This document shows, in pieces, positions 1 to 8,895 of a stretch of 64,000 bases of DNA. Source of the DNA: DATKPE01 sp033854175. GTDB taxonomy: Bacteria; Bacteroidota; Ignavibacteria; UBA10030; SZUA-254. The position numbers and the translations under genes are program-made. Location of the stretch: the NCBI GenBank assembly GCA_033854175.1, contig JAWOKN010000010.1:8169-72168 (forward strand). The letters are read 5' to 3'. How positions within the stretch are numbered: position 1 is the stretch's first letter; the number at the start of each line of letters is the position of its first letter. The notes under the pieces are model-generated. The model was given only the letters and a program-made list of their open reading frames with translations, did not search any database and had not been told where the DNA came from.

Positions 1-2
1 CG

Positions 3-71
3 ATCACAAAGTGCGTGGAGGTAAGCCACGTTCTGGAAGAAATCGAACTGCTCACGCAAATTGAAGTTTAA
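3..71 (+). CDS. C-terminal tail of an unidentified gene
   Basis: The window opens inside a gene. The frame starting at base 3 runs 22 codons and ends in TAA at 69-71, encoding a tail rich in Glu, Leu, Ile and Val that resembles an amphipathic helix. The other two forward frames stop earlier (22-24 and 62-64). The fragment is too short to identify. It lies 49 bases upstream of alaS in the same direction. Confidence 0.4.
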   Translation: MTKCVEVSHVLEEIELLTQIEV

Positions 72-84
72 CCATTTCCACAAC

Positions 85-106
85 GGCCGGATGTGCTGTT
101 CCGGCC
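85..106 (+). terminator. GC-rich hairpin upstream of alaS
   Basis: GGCCGGA (85-91) pairs perfectly with TCCGGCC (100-106) around an 8-base loop, between the upstream stop codon and alaS. There is no T-run after it, so it is either a weak terminator or an mRNA structure at the 5' side of alaS. Confidence 0.35.
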
Positions 107-120
107 ATTCCCGGTAACCT

Positions 121-2931
121 ATGATGACGGCATCTGAAATACGCGGACAATTTTTGCAATTTTTCAGGGAGAGGGCGCATACCATCGTCCCGAGCGCCCC
201 TGTCATCCCCTACGACGATCCCACACTCCTTTTTACGAACGCCGGCATGAATCAGTTCAAGGATGTGTTCCTCGGAACCGGCAGACGCGATTATGTGCGG
301 GCCGCGGACTCACAGAAATGCATCCGTGTGAGCGGTAAACATAACGATCTCGAGGAGGTGGGCCGCGATACCTACCACCATACGTTCTTCGAGATGCTGG
401 GGAACTGGTCGTTCGGCGATTACTATAAAAAGGAGGCCATCGCATGGGCCTGGGAATTACTCACCTCCGTCTGGAAAATGGAGAAACGACGCCTCTATGC
501 CACCGTCTATGAGACGGATGACGAGGCGTTTGATCTGTGGAAAACCTGCACCGATATCCTCCCCTCCCATATCATGAAGTTCGGCGAGAAGGACAACTTT
601 TGGGAGATGGGAGAGACCGGCCCCTGCGGCCCCTGCTCGGAGATCCATATCGATCTGACCCCCGATCTCTCGGGCAGGGATCTGGTGAATGCGGGCGATC
701 CCCGCGTCATGGAGATCTGGAATCTTGTCTTCATCCAGTATGACCGCGACGAGCAGGGTGCCATGACACCCCTCCCCGCAAAACATGTCGACACCGGCAT
801 GGGCTTCGAACGGCTCTGCGCCGTGCTCCAGGGGAAGAAATCGAACTATGACACGGATGTCTTTATGCCGGTCATCGCTGCGGTTGCCGAGATCACGAAG
901 AAGGCGTACACCGGCTCGCTCGAATCCGCCTCCGATATCGCGATGCGCGTGGTCGCCGACCATGTCCGCATGCTGACCTTCTCCATCGCCGACGGGGGAA
1001 TTCCGTCGAATGAGGGGCGCGGTTATGTCATGCGCAGGATCCTCCGCCGCGCCGCACGCTTCGGCCGGACACTCGGTGTGCATGAACCCTTTATCTACCG
1101 CGCCGTCGGGGCTGTCGTGAATTCGATGGGCGGCCACTATCCCGAGATCAGCCAGAAACAAACCCTCATCGAACGGGTGATCAGAGGCGAAGAGGAGGGA
1201 TTTAACGCGACCCTCGACCGCGGGCTGGAAATCTATTCCTCGGTCCTCACCAGGATCGGCCCGTCGGCGGTCTTTCCGGGGGATGAAGCATTCAAACTCT
1301 ATGACACCTACGGCTTCCCCCTGGATCTCACACAATTGATGGCCAAGGAAAGCGGCCTCGAGGTCGACGTGACGAGGTTCGCGGAACTGATGGAAGAACA
1401 ACGGAAAAGATCACGGGGGAACTCCCAGGCTTCCATCCTCGATGCCCCGGGGGAGGAGCTCGCCGGCGTCCGCACGCGCCTCGTACGGTCAAGGTTTGAC
1501 TACACGATGGATCAGGTGGAGTTGACGCGGGGGGACGAGATCACCTTCCTCCACCTCCGCCATGCGGATAAAGAGATGAACGACTGCTTCGTCCTCAGCC
1601 GCCCGACCCCGTTTTATGCCGAAGCCGGCGGCCAGGTGGGGGATACCGGCGAGATCATCTTCCGGGATGCCTCGTTTCCGGTCCTCGATACGCGGAAGCA
1701 GGAGGAGTTTATCGCCCATTATACCGATGATGCCTCGTGGCACGCTGCCCGGGAAAGGATTCTGGATGGCGAACTGCCGCTTCTGCGGATCGACAAAATG
1801 CGCCGCCAGAGTATCATGCGCAACCATACCGCCACGCATCTGTTCCATGAGGCCCTCCGCCGGGTGATCGGCACCCATGCCCACCAGCAGGGCTCGCTCG
1901 TGGCCCGGGACCGCCTCCGGTTCGATTTCAACCACTTCGAGAAGGTTACCGCCGATCAGCTCCGGCAGATCGAGGATATCGTGAATGAAAAGATCGCCGA
2001 TGATATCCTGGTCGAGGCGGAAAATGATTCCGCCAGATGGATCCCGATCGAGGAGGCGAAGAGACGCTATCCGAACGTCAAGATGTTCTTCGGCGATAAA
2101 TACGGCGACAGGGTGCGCATCGTCGTGATTGATCCGAAATTCTCCGTCGAGCTCTGCGGCGGAACACACGTGAAAACGACACGGGAGATCGGCCTTTTTA
2201 AGATCGTCTCCGAGTCGAGCATCGCCAGCGGCGTCCGGCGCATCGAAGCCGTCACCGGCGAGGGCCTCCGCAGATATGTCGAGGAACGGATCGCGAGAAT
2301 AGGTGAGATCGATGCGCAGATCTCCAGACTCGAAGAGGAGAGGGACCGGCTTGAGAAACAGATGGATCGGGACTCGTCACCACACGTTGGAAAACGCGAA
2401 TCCCTTACGGCTCTCCACATCCCCGATCTCCTCACTCGGCCGGTTCTCCTGAACGTCGACCTGGCGTTCCAACAGCGTGAGGAGGCCCTCGGGAAGACAC
2501 TGGAAGCTCTCCAGGATGTCCAGAAGGAACTGAGCAAACTCCGCGTAAGGGAACAGTCGACCGGCATCGACGCCCTCATCGCCCACGCAGTCGCCGTCGG
2601 CGGTTTCAAGGTCGTCTCCGCAAGGATCGATGCCGCGAATCCCGAGGAACTGAAAAGCCTCGGGGATGCTCTGCGCGAAAAGCTGCAGTCGGGCGTGGGC
2701 GTGCTCGGCGCGGTCATCGCCGGAAAAGTCTCGCTTGTCTGCGTCGTGACCGATGATCTGATCAGGAATAAACATCTGCAGGCGGGCAAGATTGTCGGCG
2801 AACTGGCCAAACGCCTGGGCGGGGGCGGCGGCGGCAGACCTCACCTTGCAACCGCCGGCGGGAAGGATGTCGAAAAGCTGGATCAGACGCTGAAGGATGC
2901 CCCCTCGATTATTCAAGGATTTCTCCAATGA
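121..2931 (+). CDS. alaS: alanyl-tRNA synthetase
   Basis: Charges tRNA-Ala with alanine in the cytosol and hydrolyses mischarged Ser/Gly-tRNA-Ala. The 936-residue product has the class II catalytic core (motif 1 around residues 24-52, motif 2 with GRDTYHHTFFEMLGNWSFG around 81-99). The editing-domain zinc/catalytic motifs are present: HTATH at 569-573 and CGGTH at 679-683. A coiled-coil linker follows, then the glycine-rich DHHA1/C-Ala end (900-936). It is roughly 60 residues longer than the E. coli enzyme, mostly in the linker before C-Ala. Two ATG codons lie in tandem (121, 124), so the start is uncertain by one codon. gmhA follows 43 bases later in the same direction. Confidence 0.97.
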   Translation: MMTASEIRGQFLQFFRERAHTIVPSAPVIPYDDPTLLFTNAGMNQFKDVFLGTGRRDYVRAADSQKCIRVSGKHNDLEEVGRDTYHHTFFEMLGNWSFGDYYKKEAIAWAWELLTSVWKMEKRRLYATVYETDDEAFDLWKTCTDILPSHIMKFGEKDNFWEMGETGPCGPCSEIHIDLTPDLSGRDLVNAGDPRVMEIWNLVFIQYDRDEQGAMTPLPAKHVDTGMGFERLCAVLQGKKSNYDTDVFMPVIAAVAEITKKAYTGSLESASDIAMRVVADHVRMLTFSIADGGIPSNEGRGYVMRRILRRAARFGRTLGVHEPFIYRAVGAVVNSMGGHYPEISQKQTLIERVIRGEEEGFNATLDRGLEIYSSVLTRIGPSAVFPGDEAFKLYDTYGFPLDLTQLMAKESGLEVDVTRFAELMEEQRKRSRGNSQASILDAPGEELAGVRTRLVRSRFDYTMDQVELTRGDEITFLHLRHADKEMNDCFVLSRPTPFYAEAGGQVGDTGEIIFRDASFPVLDTRKQEEFIAHYTDDASWHAARERILDGELPLLRIDKMRRQSIMRNHTATHLFHEALRRVIGTHAHQQGSLVARDRLRFDFNHFEKVTADQLRQIEDIVNEKIADDILVEAENDSARWIPIEEAKRRYPNVKMFFGDKYGDRVRIVVIDPKFSVELCGGTHVKTTREIGLFKIVSESSIASGVRRIEAVTGEGLRRYVEERIARIGEIDAQISRLEEERDRLEKQMDRDSSPHVGKRESLTALHIPDLLTRPVLLNVDLAFQQREEALGKTLEALQDVQKELSKLRVREQSTGIDALIAHAVAVGGFKVVSARIDAANPEELKSLGDALREKLQSGVGVLGAVIAGKVSLVCVVTDDLIRNKHLQAGKIVGELAKRLGGGGGGRPHLATAGGKDVEKLDQTLKDAPSIIQGFLQ

Positions 2932-2974
2932 GCGATGTGAACGATTTTTTTCATTATTCACTTGTCAATATACT

Positions 2975-3577
2975 ATGGCCCATCTTCCCCTGACACTCGT
3001 CTACCGTCAAAAATTCATCCAGGATCAGCTTGCCGAAAGCGCTGAGACGAAAAAGAAAATGTTCGAAGCCTGCGCGGGAGATATTCTCAAGGCGATCGAT
3101 ATCCTGATCAACGCCCTGAATGCGAAGAAGAAGATTCTGATCTGCGGCAACGGCGGGAGCGCGGCCGACGCACAGCATCTCGCCACCGAGCTGGTGATCC
3201 GGATGACAAAGGCAAACCGTCCCGCCCTTGCGGCGATCGCCCTTACAACGGATTCCTCGATGCTCACGGCAGGAGGGAACGACATCGGTTTTGAGAACGT
3301 CTTCGCCCGCCAGGTGGAGGCCCTCGGGTCCCCGGGCGATGTCCTGGTGGCGATCAGCACCAGCGGCAAATCCGAGAACGTCAACCGCGCCGTGACCGAG
3401 GCGAGACGCCGCGGCATGAGCGTCATCGGGTTTCTCGGAAAGGACGGCGGAACAACAAAGGCGATGGTCGATGTCCCCATTGTCATCCCCTCGAATGATA
3501 CACAGCGCATCCAGGAGGGACATATCACCGTCGCACATATTCTCTGCGGCATCATCGAAAATGAGATGTTCGGATGA
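2975..3577 (+). CDS. gmhA: phosphoheptose isomerase, SIS domain
   Basis: Converts sedoheptulose 7-phosphate to D-glycero-manno-heptose 7-phosphate, the first step towards the ADP- or GDP-heptose used in LPS core or S-layer glycans. The 200-residue protein is one SIS domain: GNGGSAADAQHLATEL at 58-73, the phosphate-binding STSGKSENV at 129-137, and TQRIQEGHITVAH at 176-188. Glu72 and His183 match the catalytic Glu/His of GmhA. The length fits the family (about 192-200). The ATG at 2975 was chosen because upstream in-frame starts lie within the end of alaS. No other heptose gene is in the window, but glycan genes follow at once. DiaA, a related SIS protein, is less likely. Confidence 0.9.
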   Translation: MAHLPLTLVYRQKFIQDQLAESAETKKKMFEACAGDILKAIDILINALNAKKKILICGNGGSAADAQHLATELVIRMTKANRPALAAIALTTDSSMLTAGGNDIGFENVFARQVEALGSPGDVLVAISTSGKSENVNRAVTEARRRGMSVIGFLGKDGGTTKAMVDVPIVIPSNDTQRIQEGHITVAHILCGIIENEMFG

Positions 3578-3685
3578 GGGACCAGCCGGGAAAAGGGGAG
3601 GGACGATCTTTGGTGAACTTCAGCATGATCCCGGTTGTTCCCCGCCAGCGGGATGATCTGCGTCCGACCACCACCTGTTATCTGA

Positions 3686-5104
3686 ATGCCGAATAAACAT
3701 CGCCGACAGGATTTTTTTATCCCCGCCCTCACCGTCCTTGCGGACGTGATCGCCACGGAACTCTCGTTTTTATTTTCCTACTGGCTGAGGTTTAAAACAT
3801 CCGCACTTTCTTTCCTTCCGCTTCAGGAACAGATCCCACCGCTCCCGGCCTATTTTTATGGATCGCTCCTCGTCATCCTGGTCTGGGTGGGCCTCTTCCA
3901 GAACCGCGGTATGTACGGCGCACGCCGCAACGTCTCCTTGACAAATGAATGGTTCGCCGTCGTCAAACTCGTCACCTTCGGAATGCTCATCGTCATGAGC
4001 GCAGCCTTCTTTTACCGGGCGTTCTCCTACTCCCGCGTGGTCTTTGGCCTCCTCTGGCTGAGCTCGATCGCCCTGATCACCGCCGGCCGGCTTGCGGTCC
4101 GCTCCATCGAGCACTGGCTCTATGCCAGCGGCCGGGAACTCCGCAGTGCGCTCATCATCGGAACGACCGGGGAGGCAAACCGGGTTTTTACCAGGCTCTA
4201 TAACCATCCGCTGCTCGGCTACCGGCTTGTCGGCTACGTCGGCGATCACCAGGCCGTCCCACCCGCCCCGCTGGCTCAGAGCACATACCTCGGTACGACG
4301 GATAACGTGTTTTCCATTGTGAAGGACCATACGATCGAGCTTGCCATTATCGCCCTCGACCGCTCGCAGCATGAGAAACTCTATACCTTCATGCAGGAGT
4401 GCGAGGGACTGAATTGTGAATTTCTCGTCATACCGGATATCCTCCAGATGATCTCCGGCGGATTGCGCGTGAAGGAACTCGAGGGGATGTCGTTCATCCG
4501 GATGAAAAGCATGCCGATGTCCGCCTGGGGACGCGTCCTGAAACGAACATTCGATATCGTCGTGGCACTGGCGCTTCTTCTGATCCTTTCACCCGTCCTG
4601 GTTGTGACCGCCGTACTGATCAAGCTCGATTCCCGGGGACCGGTTCTCTACAGACAGGAACGCGTCGGGGTGGACGGCCAGCATTTCAGGATGATCAAGT
4701 TCCGTTCCATGAAACCAGGTGCTGAGGAAGAGACAGGACCCGTGTGGGCCGCAGCGAAGGATCCGCGGAGAACCACGCTGGGGGCTTTTCTCCGTGCAAC
4801 GAGCATCGATGAACTGCCCCAGCTTCTGAACGTGCTCGCCGGCGAGATGAGCCTCGTCGGCCCCCGCCCCGAACGGCCCTATTTTGTCGAGCGGTTCCGC
4901 GAGGATGTCCCCCAGTACCTCGAACGCCACAGGATGAAGACCGGTATGACCGGCTGGGCCCAGGTCAATGGCCTCCGCGGAAATACCTCACTCGAGGAAC
5001 GCGTGAAATTTGATATTTACTATATCGAAAACTGGTCCCTCCGGTTCGATGTCAAGATTTTATTCCTGACGTTCAGAGCCCTCATTTCACCGAAGGGGTC
5101 GTGA
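3686..5104 (+). CDS. polyprenyl-phosphate sugar-1-phosphate transferase (WbaP/CpsE type)
   Basis: Initiating enzyme for surface polysaccharide: it transfers a hexose-1-phosphate from a nucleotide sugar to undecaprenyl phosphate at the inner membrane. The 472-residue protein has about four N-terminal membrane helices (residues ~10-120), a nucleotide-binding CoA_binding_3-type domain (~130-260), and a C-terminal bacterial sugar transferase domain from about 286. That last domain has a membrane segment, RQERVG, KFRSM, and the catalytic Asp-Glu pair D375/E376 in DELPQLLN, followed by LVGPRPERP. The specific sugar cannot be told from sequence. It lies 108 bases after gmhA. Confidence 0.92.
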   Translation: MPNKHRRQDFFIPALTVLADVIATELSFLFSYWLRFKTSALSFLPLQEQIPPLPAYFYGSLLVILVWVGLFQNRGMYGARRNVSLTNEWFAVVKLVTFGMLIVMSAAFFYRAFSYSRVVFGLLWLSSIALITAGRLAVRSIEHWLYASGRELRSALIIGTTGEANRVFTRLYNHPLLGYRLVGYVGDHQAVPPAPLAQSTYLGTTDNVFSIVKDHTIELAIIALDRSQHEKLYTFMQECEGLNCEFLVIPDILQMISGGLRVKELEGMSFIRMKSMPMSAWGRVLKRTFDIVVALALLLILSPVLVVTAVLIKLDSRGPVLYRQERVGVDGQHFRMIKFRSMKPGAEEETGPVWAAAKDPRRTTLGAFLRATSIDELPQLLNVLAGEMSLVGPRPERPYFVERFREDVPQYLERHRMKTGMTGWAQVNGLRGNTSLEERVKFDIYYIENWSLRFDVKILFLTFRALISPKGS

Positions 5105-5132
5105 CCATGTTCCCACTCGACGGGCTGATGCC

Positions 5133-5432
5133 ATGATCATACTTTTTGTATTCTATATCCATGTCGTTGCCGCTGCCGCCGCGTTTACCCGGAGGTGGCA
5201 GGAGAGTAACTGGAAGGAGGGGATCCTGGCAGTCGGTTTTCTTGTCCTGATTTTTGTCGTCGGTTGGCAGATGGCGACGTTCATCATGAAACTCTTCGTC
5301 GAGCAACGGGGATTCGGTCCCTGGCTTGACCGCGACGCGCTATCACTTCTGTTGCTGACCGTTATGGAAGGGGTCTTTTACTACATCCAGACGCGCAGGA
5401 AGAGGAAGGCAGCACGCACCGCCCCCGCCTGA
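5133..5432 (+). CDS. small integral membrane protein, unknown function
   Basis: A 99-residue protein that I do not recognise. It has about three hydrophobic segments (residues 1-19, 28-52 and 70-87). A short charged stretch (TRRWQESNWKEG) separates the first two, and the C-terminal tail is basic (TRRKRKAAR). Positive charge follows the last segment, suggesting a cytoplasmic C-terminus. It starts 28 bases after the sugar transferase on the same strand and may be co-transcribed with it. A role in membrane glycan assembly is only a neighbourhood guess. Confidence 0.7.
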   Translation: MIILFVFYIHVVAAAAAFTRRWQESNWKEGILAVGFLVLIFVVGWQMATFIMKLFVEQRGFGPWLDRDALSLLLLTVMEGVFYYIQTRRKRKAARTAPA

Positions 5433-5452
5433 TCCCACCTCCAACCCCCGCC

Positions 5453-5472
5453 CCGCCCCCCGGGGGGGGCGG
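5453..5472. terminator. GC hairpin between convergent genes
   Basis: CCGCCCC (5453-5459) pairs with GGGGCGG (5466-5472) in the 44-base gap between two convergent genes. There is no T-run on either side, so it could act as a bidirectional, possibly Rho-assisted, transcription end. It sits in a C/G homopolymer tract that is also prone to sequencing error. Confidence 0.4.
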
Positions 5473-5476
5473 AGAT

Positions 5477-6688
5477 TCAGTTCTCTCCGTGCCGCCTCGG
5501 CGCGTACTCCCGGTCTGCCTGGATCAGCGAGGTGTACGGTCCATCCCAGTCCTTGTAGAAAATATCCCTGAGCCTGCGCGAGAATTTTTCATCCAGAACG
5601 ACCACACCCAGGTTGCGCGTCGTGTAGAAATAGCTCTTCTCCCAGTTGCTTGTCCCTATCCAGCAGGCACTCGTGTCGATGACGAGATATTTGCAGTGCT
5701 CCACACGGGCAAACGGTATGTACCCGCCCGACCAGTCGGGGATTTCACTCAGCTTGACGCGGATTCGGGGGACAAGCGAGAGGCTCTTCAGATAATCGAT
5801 CGTCGGGTGGTCCTTGGACCAGTCTGCGACGATGATGTTCACGTTCACCCCCCGCACCGCTGCCCCACGAAGGGCGTTGTCAAGCGCTGCGTAATACGTT
5901 TTGTCGCGTGAAACCGGCGAGTAGGTCATCACCTGAAGATCGACCTCGCCCCTTGCCCTGGCGATGAGATCGGTGATGTTTTTCTCGTCCCAGAGGGCAG
6001 TGTCCGGTATGAGGTTTTTCGGACTCATGGTGGGGATGAACTTCAGCGTGTCATGCCCGCCGGCAAGGACCTCAAGCGGCATCCGGTAGCGGCGGTGCTT
6101 CAGGAGACGCCTGATCGCCGCCGGGTCGTTCTTCTCAGCCAGCCGCCAGTCGAGATCGAAAACCTCCCGGTAGATTTTTACCGCCTCCGGATCACGGATC
6201 CGGACACCGAGCTCGTGGATGTGCTCGAGCGACCGCCAGTCGAAATTCTGGCTGCCGAGATAGATCTCGCCGTTGTCGACGATGAAATATTTTGCGTGCT
6301 GTATCCCGCCGTCAAGCTTTCCATAGTCGATGATCCGGACCGAGATGTTCCCTGTGCTGTCGAGCATGCGGATCGTCTCGGGGTAGGTCCTGGACATCCG
6401 GGAATCCGCGATCAGCCGCACCTTCACGCCGCGCACGGCGGCTTCTTTGATCGCCCTGATCACGCTGTCAAACGCCTCTCCCGGCTTGTCCGATATGTAG
6501 AACTCCTCGATATCCAGATGCCGGCGTGCATTTCCGATCATCTCCATCCAGACCTGCGGCGCGTTCCGGATGTCCGGATTGTCGAGCGATGTCTCCACAG
6601 GCGTGCTCTCGACGAGTTCGAAGTTGCTCGTGGTCTGAGAGCGGAGCGTGATGCTCGTGATGACGATGAGAAGAAGGATGGATTTCAT
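5477..6688 (-). CDS. exported phospholipase D-family protein, PLD3/PLD4-like
   Basis: A 403-residue protein with a hydrophobic N-terminal signal (residues 1-18) and two HKD catalytic motifs. The first is H131-x-K133-x4-D138 followed by GSQNFDWRS. The second is H331-x-K333-x4-D338 followed by GTSNW. Two complete HKD motifs imply an active phosphodiesterase or transphosphatidylase acting outside the cytoplasm. The 'GSQNFDWRS...ELGV' pattern after HKD1 resembles eukaryotic PLD3/PLD4 (5' exonucleases) more than cardiolipin synthases, so the substrate could be lipid or nucleic acid. The ATG at 6688 was chosen because it begins the signal peptide; the upstream extension is basic and unlike a signal sequence. 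It lies 31 bases downstream of a crotonase gene and is probably the last gene of that operon. Confidence 0.85.
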   Translation of the reverse strand: MKSILLLIVITSITLRSQTTSNFELVESTPVETSLDNPDIRNAPQVWMEMIGNARRHLDIEEFYISDKPGEAFDSVIRAIKEAAVRGVKVRLIADSRMSRTYPETIRMLDSTGNISVRIIDYGKLDGGIQHAKYFIVDNGEIYLGSQNFDWRSLEHIHELGVRIRDPEAVKIYREVFDLDWRLAEKNDPAAIRRLLKHRRYRMPLEVLAGGHDTLKFIPTMSPKNLIPDTALWDEKNITDLIARARGEVDLQVMTYSPVSRDKTYYAALDNALRGAAVRGVNVNIIVADWSKDHPTIDYLKSLSLVPRIRVKLSEIPDWSGGYIPFARVEHCKYLVIDTSACWIGTSNWEKSYFYTTRNLGVVVLDEKFSRRLRDIFYKDWDGPYTSLIQADREYAPRRHGEN

Positions 6689-6719
6689 GGCTTTTCCCCT
6701 GGCGGTGACATGTTCTGTC

Positions 6720-7499
6720 CTATCGGCCTTTCCAGTCAGGTTTCCGTTTGTCCCTGAAGGCTTGCATCCCCTCCTTCTGGTCCTCGGTCGCGAACAGGAG
6801 ATAGAAGTTTTTCCGTTCGAACTCCAGCCCACCCTCGATCGTCGTGTCGAACGATTTCAAAATGGCCTCCTTTGCGAGTCGCACGGCGACAGGCGGTTTG
6901 GAGGCGATCTCCCGCGCGAGCGCCTCCGCTTCCTTCAGATAATATTCCACCGGGACAACCTTGTTGACCAGCCCCCAGCGCCACGCCTCCTCGGCAGTGA
7001 TCATCCTCCCGCTTAAAACCATCTCCATGGCGAGGTATTTACCCGCCGCCCGCGTAAGCCTCTGCGTGCCGCCGGCCCCGGGAATGACCCCGATGTTGAT
7101 CTCCGGCTGCCCGAATCTCGCCGTTTCGGAGGCGATGATCATGTCGCACGCCATCGCAAGCTCACAACCCCCGCCGAGAGCAAAACCGCTCACGGCGGCA
7201 ATCAGCGGTTTTTTGATTTTCCGTATCCGGTCCCACCGGGCAAACTGATCCCGCAACAGCATCTCCACGGCTGACGCATCGGCCATCTCCCTGATGTCCG
7301 CCCCGGCCGCAAAGGCTTTTTCGCCTCCGGTAAGGATGATGGCGCGGATCTTATCGTCGGCGTCGAGTTCCTCAAGTGCGCCGACAAGCTCCGTCATCAT
7401 GGCGATGTTCAGCGCGTTCAGAACCTCAGGCCGGTTGAGCTGGATGAGTGCGGTGTTTTCCTCCCGCGATACAACGAGATGCTGGTATGCCATGGGCAT
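6720..7499 (-). CDS. enoyl-CoA hydratase (crotonase family)
   Basis: A 259-residue crotonase with both catalytic glutamates of true hydratases: E113 in GGGCELAMACD and E133 in FGQPEINIGVIPG. The oxyanion-hole segment AFAAGADIREM is also present. It should hydrate trans-2-enoyl-CoA to 3-hydroxyacyl-CoA in beta-oxidation or a related acyl-CoA pathway. The ATG at 7499 was chosen over the one at 7493 because AAGGAG (7516-7511 on this strand) sits 11 bases upstream. It lies 77 bases downstream of a second, more divergent crotonase on the same strand. Confidence 0.93.
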   Translation of the reverse strand: MPMAYQHLVVSREENTALIQLNRPEVLNALNIAMMTELVGALEELDADDKIRAIILTGGEKAFAAGADIREMADASAVEMLLRDQFARWDRIRKIKKPLIAAVSGFALGGGCELAMACDMIIASETARFGQPEINIGVIPGAGGTQRLTRAAGKYLAMEMVLSGRMITAEEAWRWGLVNKVVPVEYYLKEAEALAREIASKPPVAVRLAKEAILKSFDTTIEGGLEFERKNFYLLFATEDQKEGMQAFRDKRKPDWKGR

Positions 7500-7576
7500 G
7501 TTACGGGTTTCTCCTTGATGAAAGAATGTGTCTGTCGTGATGCTGCGGCTCTGTGGAACGGGAATAACCTTTTTGG

Positions 7577-8428
7577 CTATTTTTTCTTCCGGGCGCCGGT
7601 CTGCCGCAATTTTTTGTAATCCAAGGGACGCTTTTCCAAAAACGCCCGCAATCCTTCGTGAACTTCCGCCGATGAGGTGTGGACCGTCAGCCAGTCCCTG
7701 ACGTTTCCAATGGTCAGCCCCCAGGAGAAATCCCTCCAGAAATTCAGCTGCTGCTTGGTGAAGCGCAGGCACTCCGGCAGCTTCTGCAGGAGCTTCTCCG
7801 CCAGCGCATCGACGGCACTGTCGAGTTTTTTTCTGGGTACGACCTGGTTGACAAGCCCCCAGGCGAGCGCCCGCTCGGCAGGGATTTCCTCGCAGAGATA
7901 GATCATCTCGCGCGCCCTCCGGTCACCAATTATCAGCGGAAGCCACTGCGCAGCACCTGCCCCGGGGACACTCCCCCGGCTTACTCCGATGTGACGGATG
8001 GTGATGTCGTCGGCAGCAACCGCCAGATCACACGAAATTTGAAGCTCGTTTCCTCCCCCCACAACCATGCCGTTGAGCCTCGCAATGGTCGGCTTCCCGA
8101 TCGTGCGTAACCGGTCGAATGTCTCGATGAAAACTCCCATCCACTTGTAAAAATTCCCCGGCGCCGAAAGGAAATCCGTGCCCCATTCCTTGATGTCGGC
8201 ACCGGTGCAAAACGCCCTTGTGCCCGCACCGGTGATGATCACAACTCCGATGCCGTCATCCCATGCAGCATCCTTCAGCGCACAACCAAGCTCCTCGAGC
8301 GTCCGCAAATCGAGTGCGTTGTGCACTTCCGGACGGTTCAGCGTGATGGTCGCCCTGTGGTCCTTTTTTGAGTAAAGTATGGTCGCGAATTTGTACGACG
8401 AGGCAGGTTTTCCGGAATATTTTTTCAT
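7577..8428 (-). CDS. divergent crotonase-superfamily enzyme lacking the second catalytic Glu
   Basis: A 283-residue crotonase fold: NRPEVHNALD at 31-40, the oxyanion-hole AFCTGADIKEW at 72-82, and E128 in VVGGGNELQISCD. At the place of the second hydratase glutamate there is Gly148 (HIGVSRGSVPGAGA), as in MenB- and BadI-type members that close or cleave carbon skeletons rather than hydrate double bonds. A simple enoyl-CoA hydratase function is therefore doubtful; a C-C hydrolase, synthase or isomerase is likelier, substrate unknown. Its start overlaps the stop of the upstream EthD-like gene by 4 bases, indicating translational coupling. Confidence 0.85.
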   Translation of the reverse strand: MKKYSGKPASSYKFATILYSKKDHRATITLNRPEVHNALDLRTLEELGCALKDAAWDDGIGVVIITGAGTRAFCTGADIKEWGTDFLSAPGNFYKWMGVFIETFDRLRTIGKPTIARLNGMVVGGGNELQISCDLAVAADDITIRHIGVSRGSVPGAGAAQWLPLIIGDRRAREMIYLCEEIPAERALAWGLVNQVVPRKKLDSAVDALAEKLLQKLPECLRFTKQQLNFWRDFSWGLTIGNVRDWLTVHTSSAEVHEGLRAFLEKRPLDYKKLRQTGARKKK

Positions 8429-8727
8429 CCGCCGACCTCCCCGTAAAAGAGCGTGACGATGTCCGAGGCGAAGCCCATCAGATCCCTCACCGCAGCCCGG
8501 CCCTCGGCAGAGGCGTTGGCCGCGTTCATTTCCTCCATCGAATCGTAATACATCTCGGCCATCAGGTGGTACCGCGCCTCACCCATCGGCGCACCCGTGA
8601 TCCGGGTGATCTCGATCTTTTTCAGACCGGGAATCTGCTTGATGAGCGGTATGTGCACCCCGAAGTAGTGCTTTTCGAATCCTTCCACGTCCTCGGGTTT
8701 TCGGTAAAGAGCAGTGAGTTTGATCAT
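8425..8727 (-). CDS. EthD-domain protein
   Basis: A 100-residue protein of the EthD/dimeric alpha-beta-barrel fold, with the typical opening (LTALYRKPEDVEGFEKHYFGVHIPL) and an MAEMYYDSMEEM segment. Members form small dimeric barrels, and several are accessory or catalytic proteins in ether, aromatic or polyketide metabolism. The exact role is unknown. It is first in a four-gene minus-strand operon and is translationally coupled to the divergent crotonase, suggesting both act on the same CoA-linked substrate. A candidate promoter lies 30 bases upstream. Confidence 0.8.
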   Translation of the reverse strand: MIKLTALYRKPEDVEGFEKHYFGVHIPLIKQIPGLKKIEITRITGAPMGEARYHLMAEMYYDSMEEMNAANASAEGRAAVRDLMGFASDIVTLFYGEVGG

Positions 8728-8756
8728 GATCGGCTACGCTTGTTCTTGATGCGGTA

Positions 8757-8785
8757 AATATACCCACCCCCCGTACAAGAAGCAA
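8757..8785 (-). promoter_or_regulatory. promoter of the ethD-crotonase operon
   Basis: On the minus strand TTGCTT (8785-8780) is followed after exactly 17 bases by TATATT (8762-8757), with a T-rich extension. The predicted transcript would start about 20 bases before the ethD start codon. The -10 has the TAnnTT form seen at other promoters in this window. Confidence 0.5.
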
Positions 8786-8895
8786 GGAATCGAAGGTACG
8801 ACGCGTCAGGGGCAACCCCCCCGGCAACACTCCGCCCATATCCTGTCAGCCTCCCCTCGTCGGATGATCCCCTTAAGCCAGTCTCCATACGCTGA

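Noticed and set aside
457..1401. Open frame of 314 codons antisense to alaS
   Set aside because: It lies opposite the conserved alaS catalytic core and shows no family features.
3611..3694. Mini-frame starting GTG between gmhA and the sugar transferase
   Set aside because: It has 27 codons, no ribosome-binding site and an overlap with the next start, so it is probably noise.
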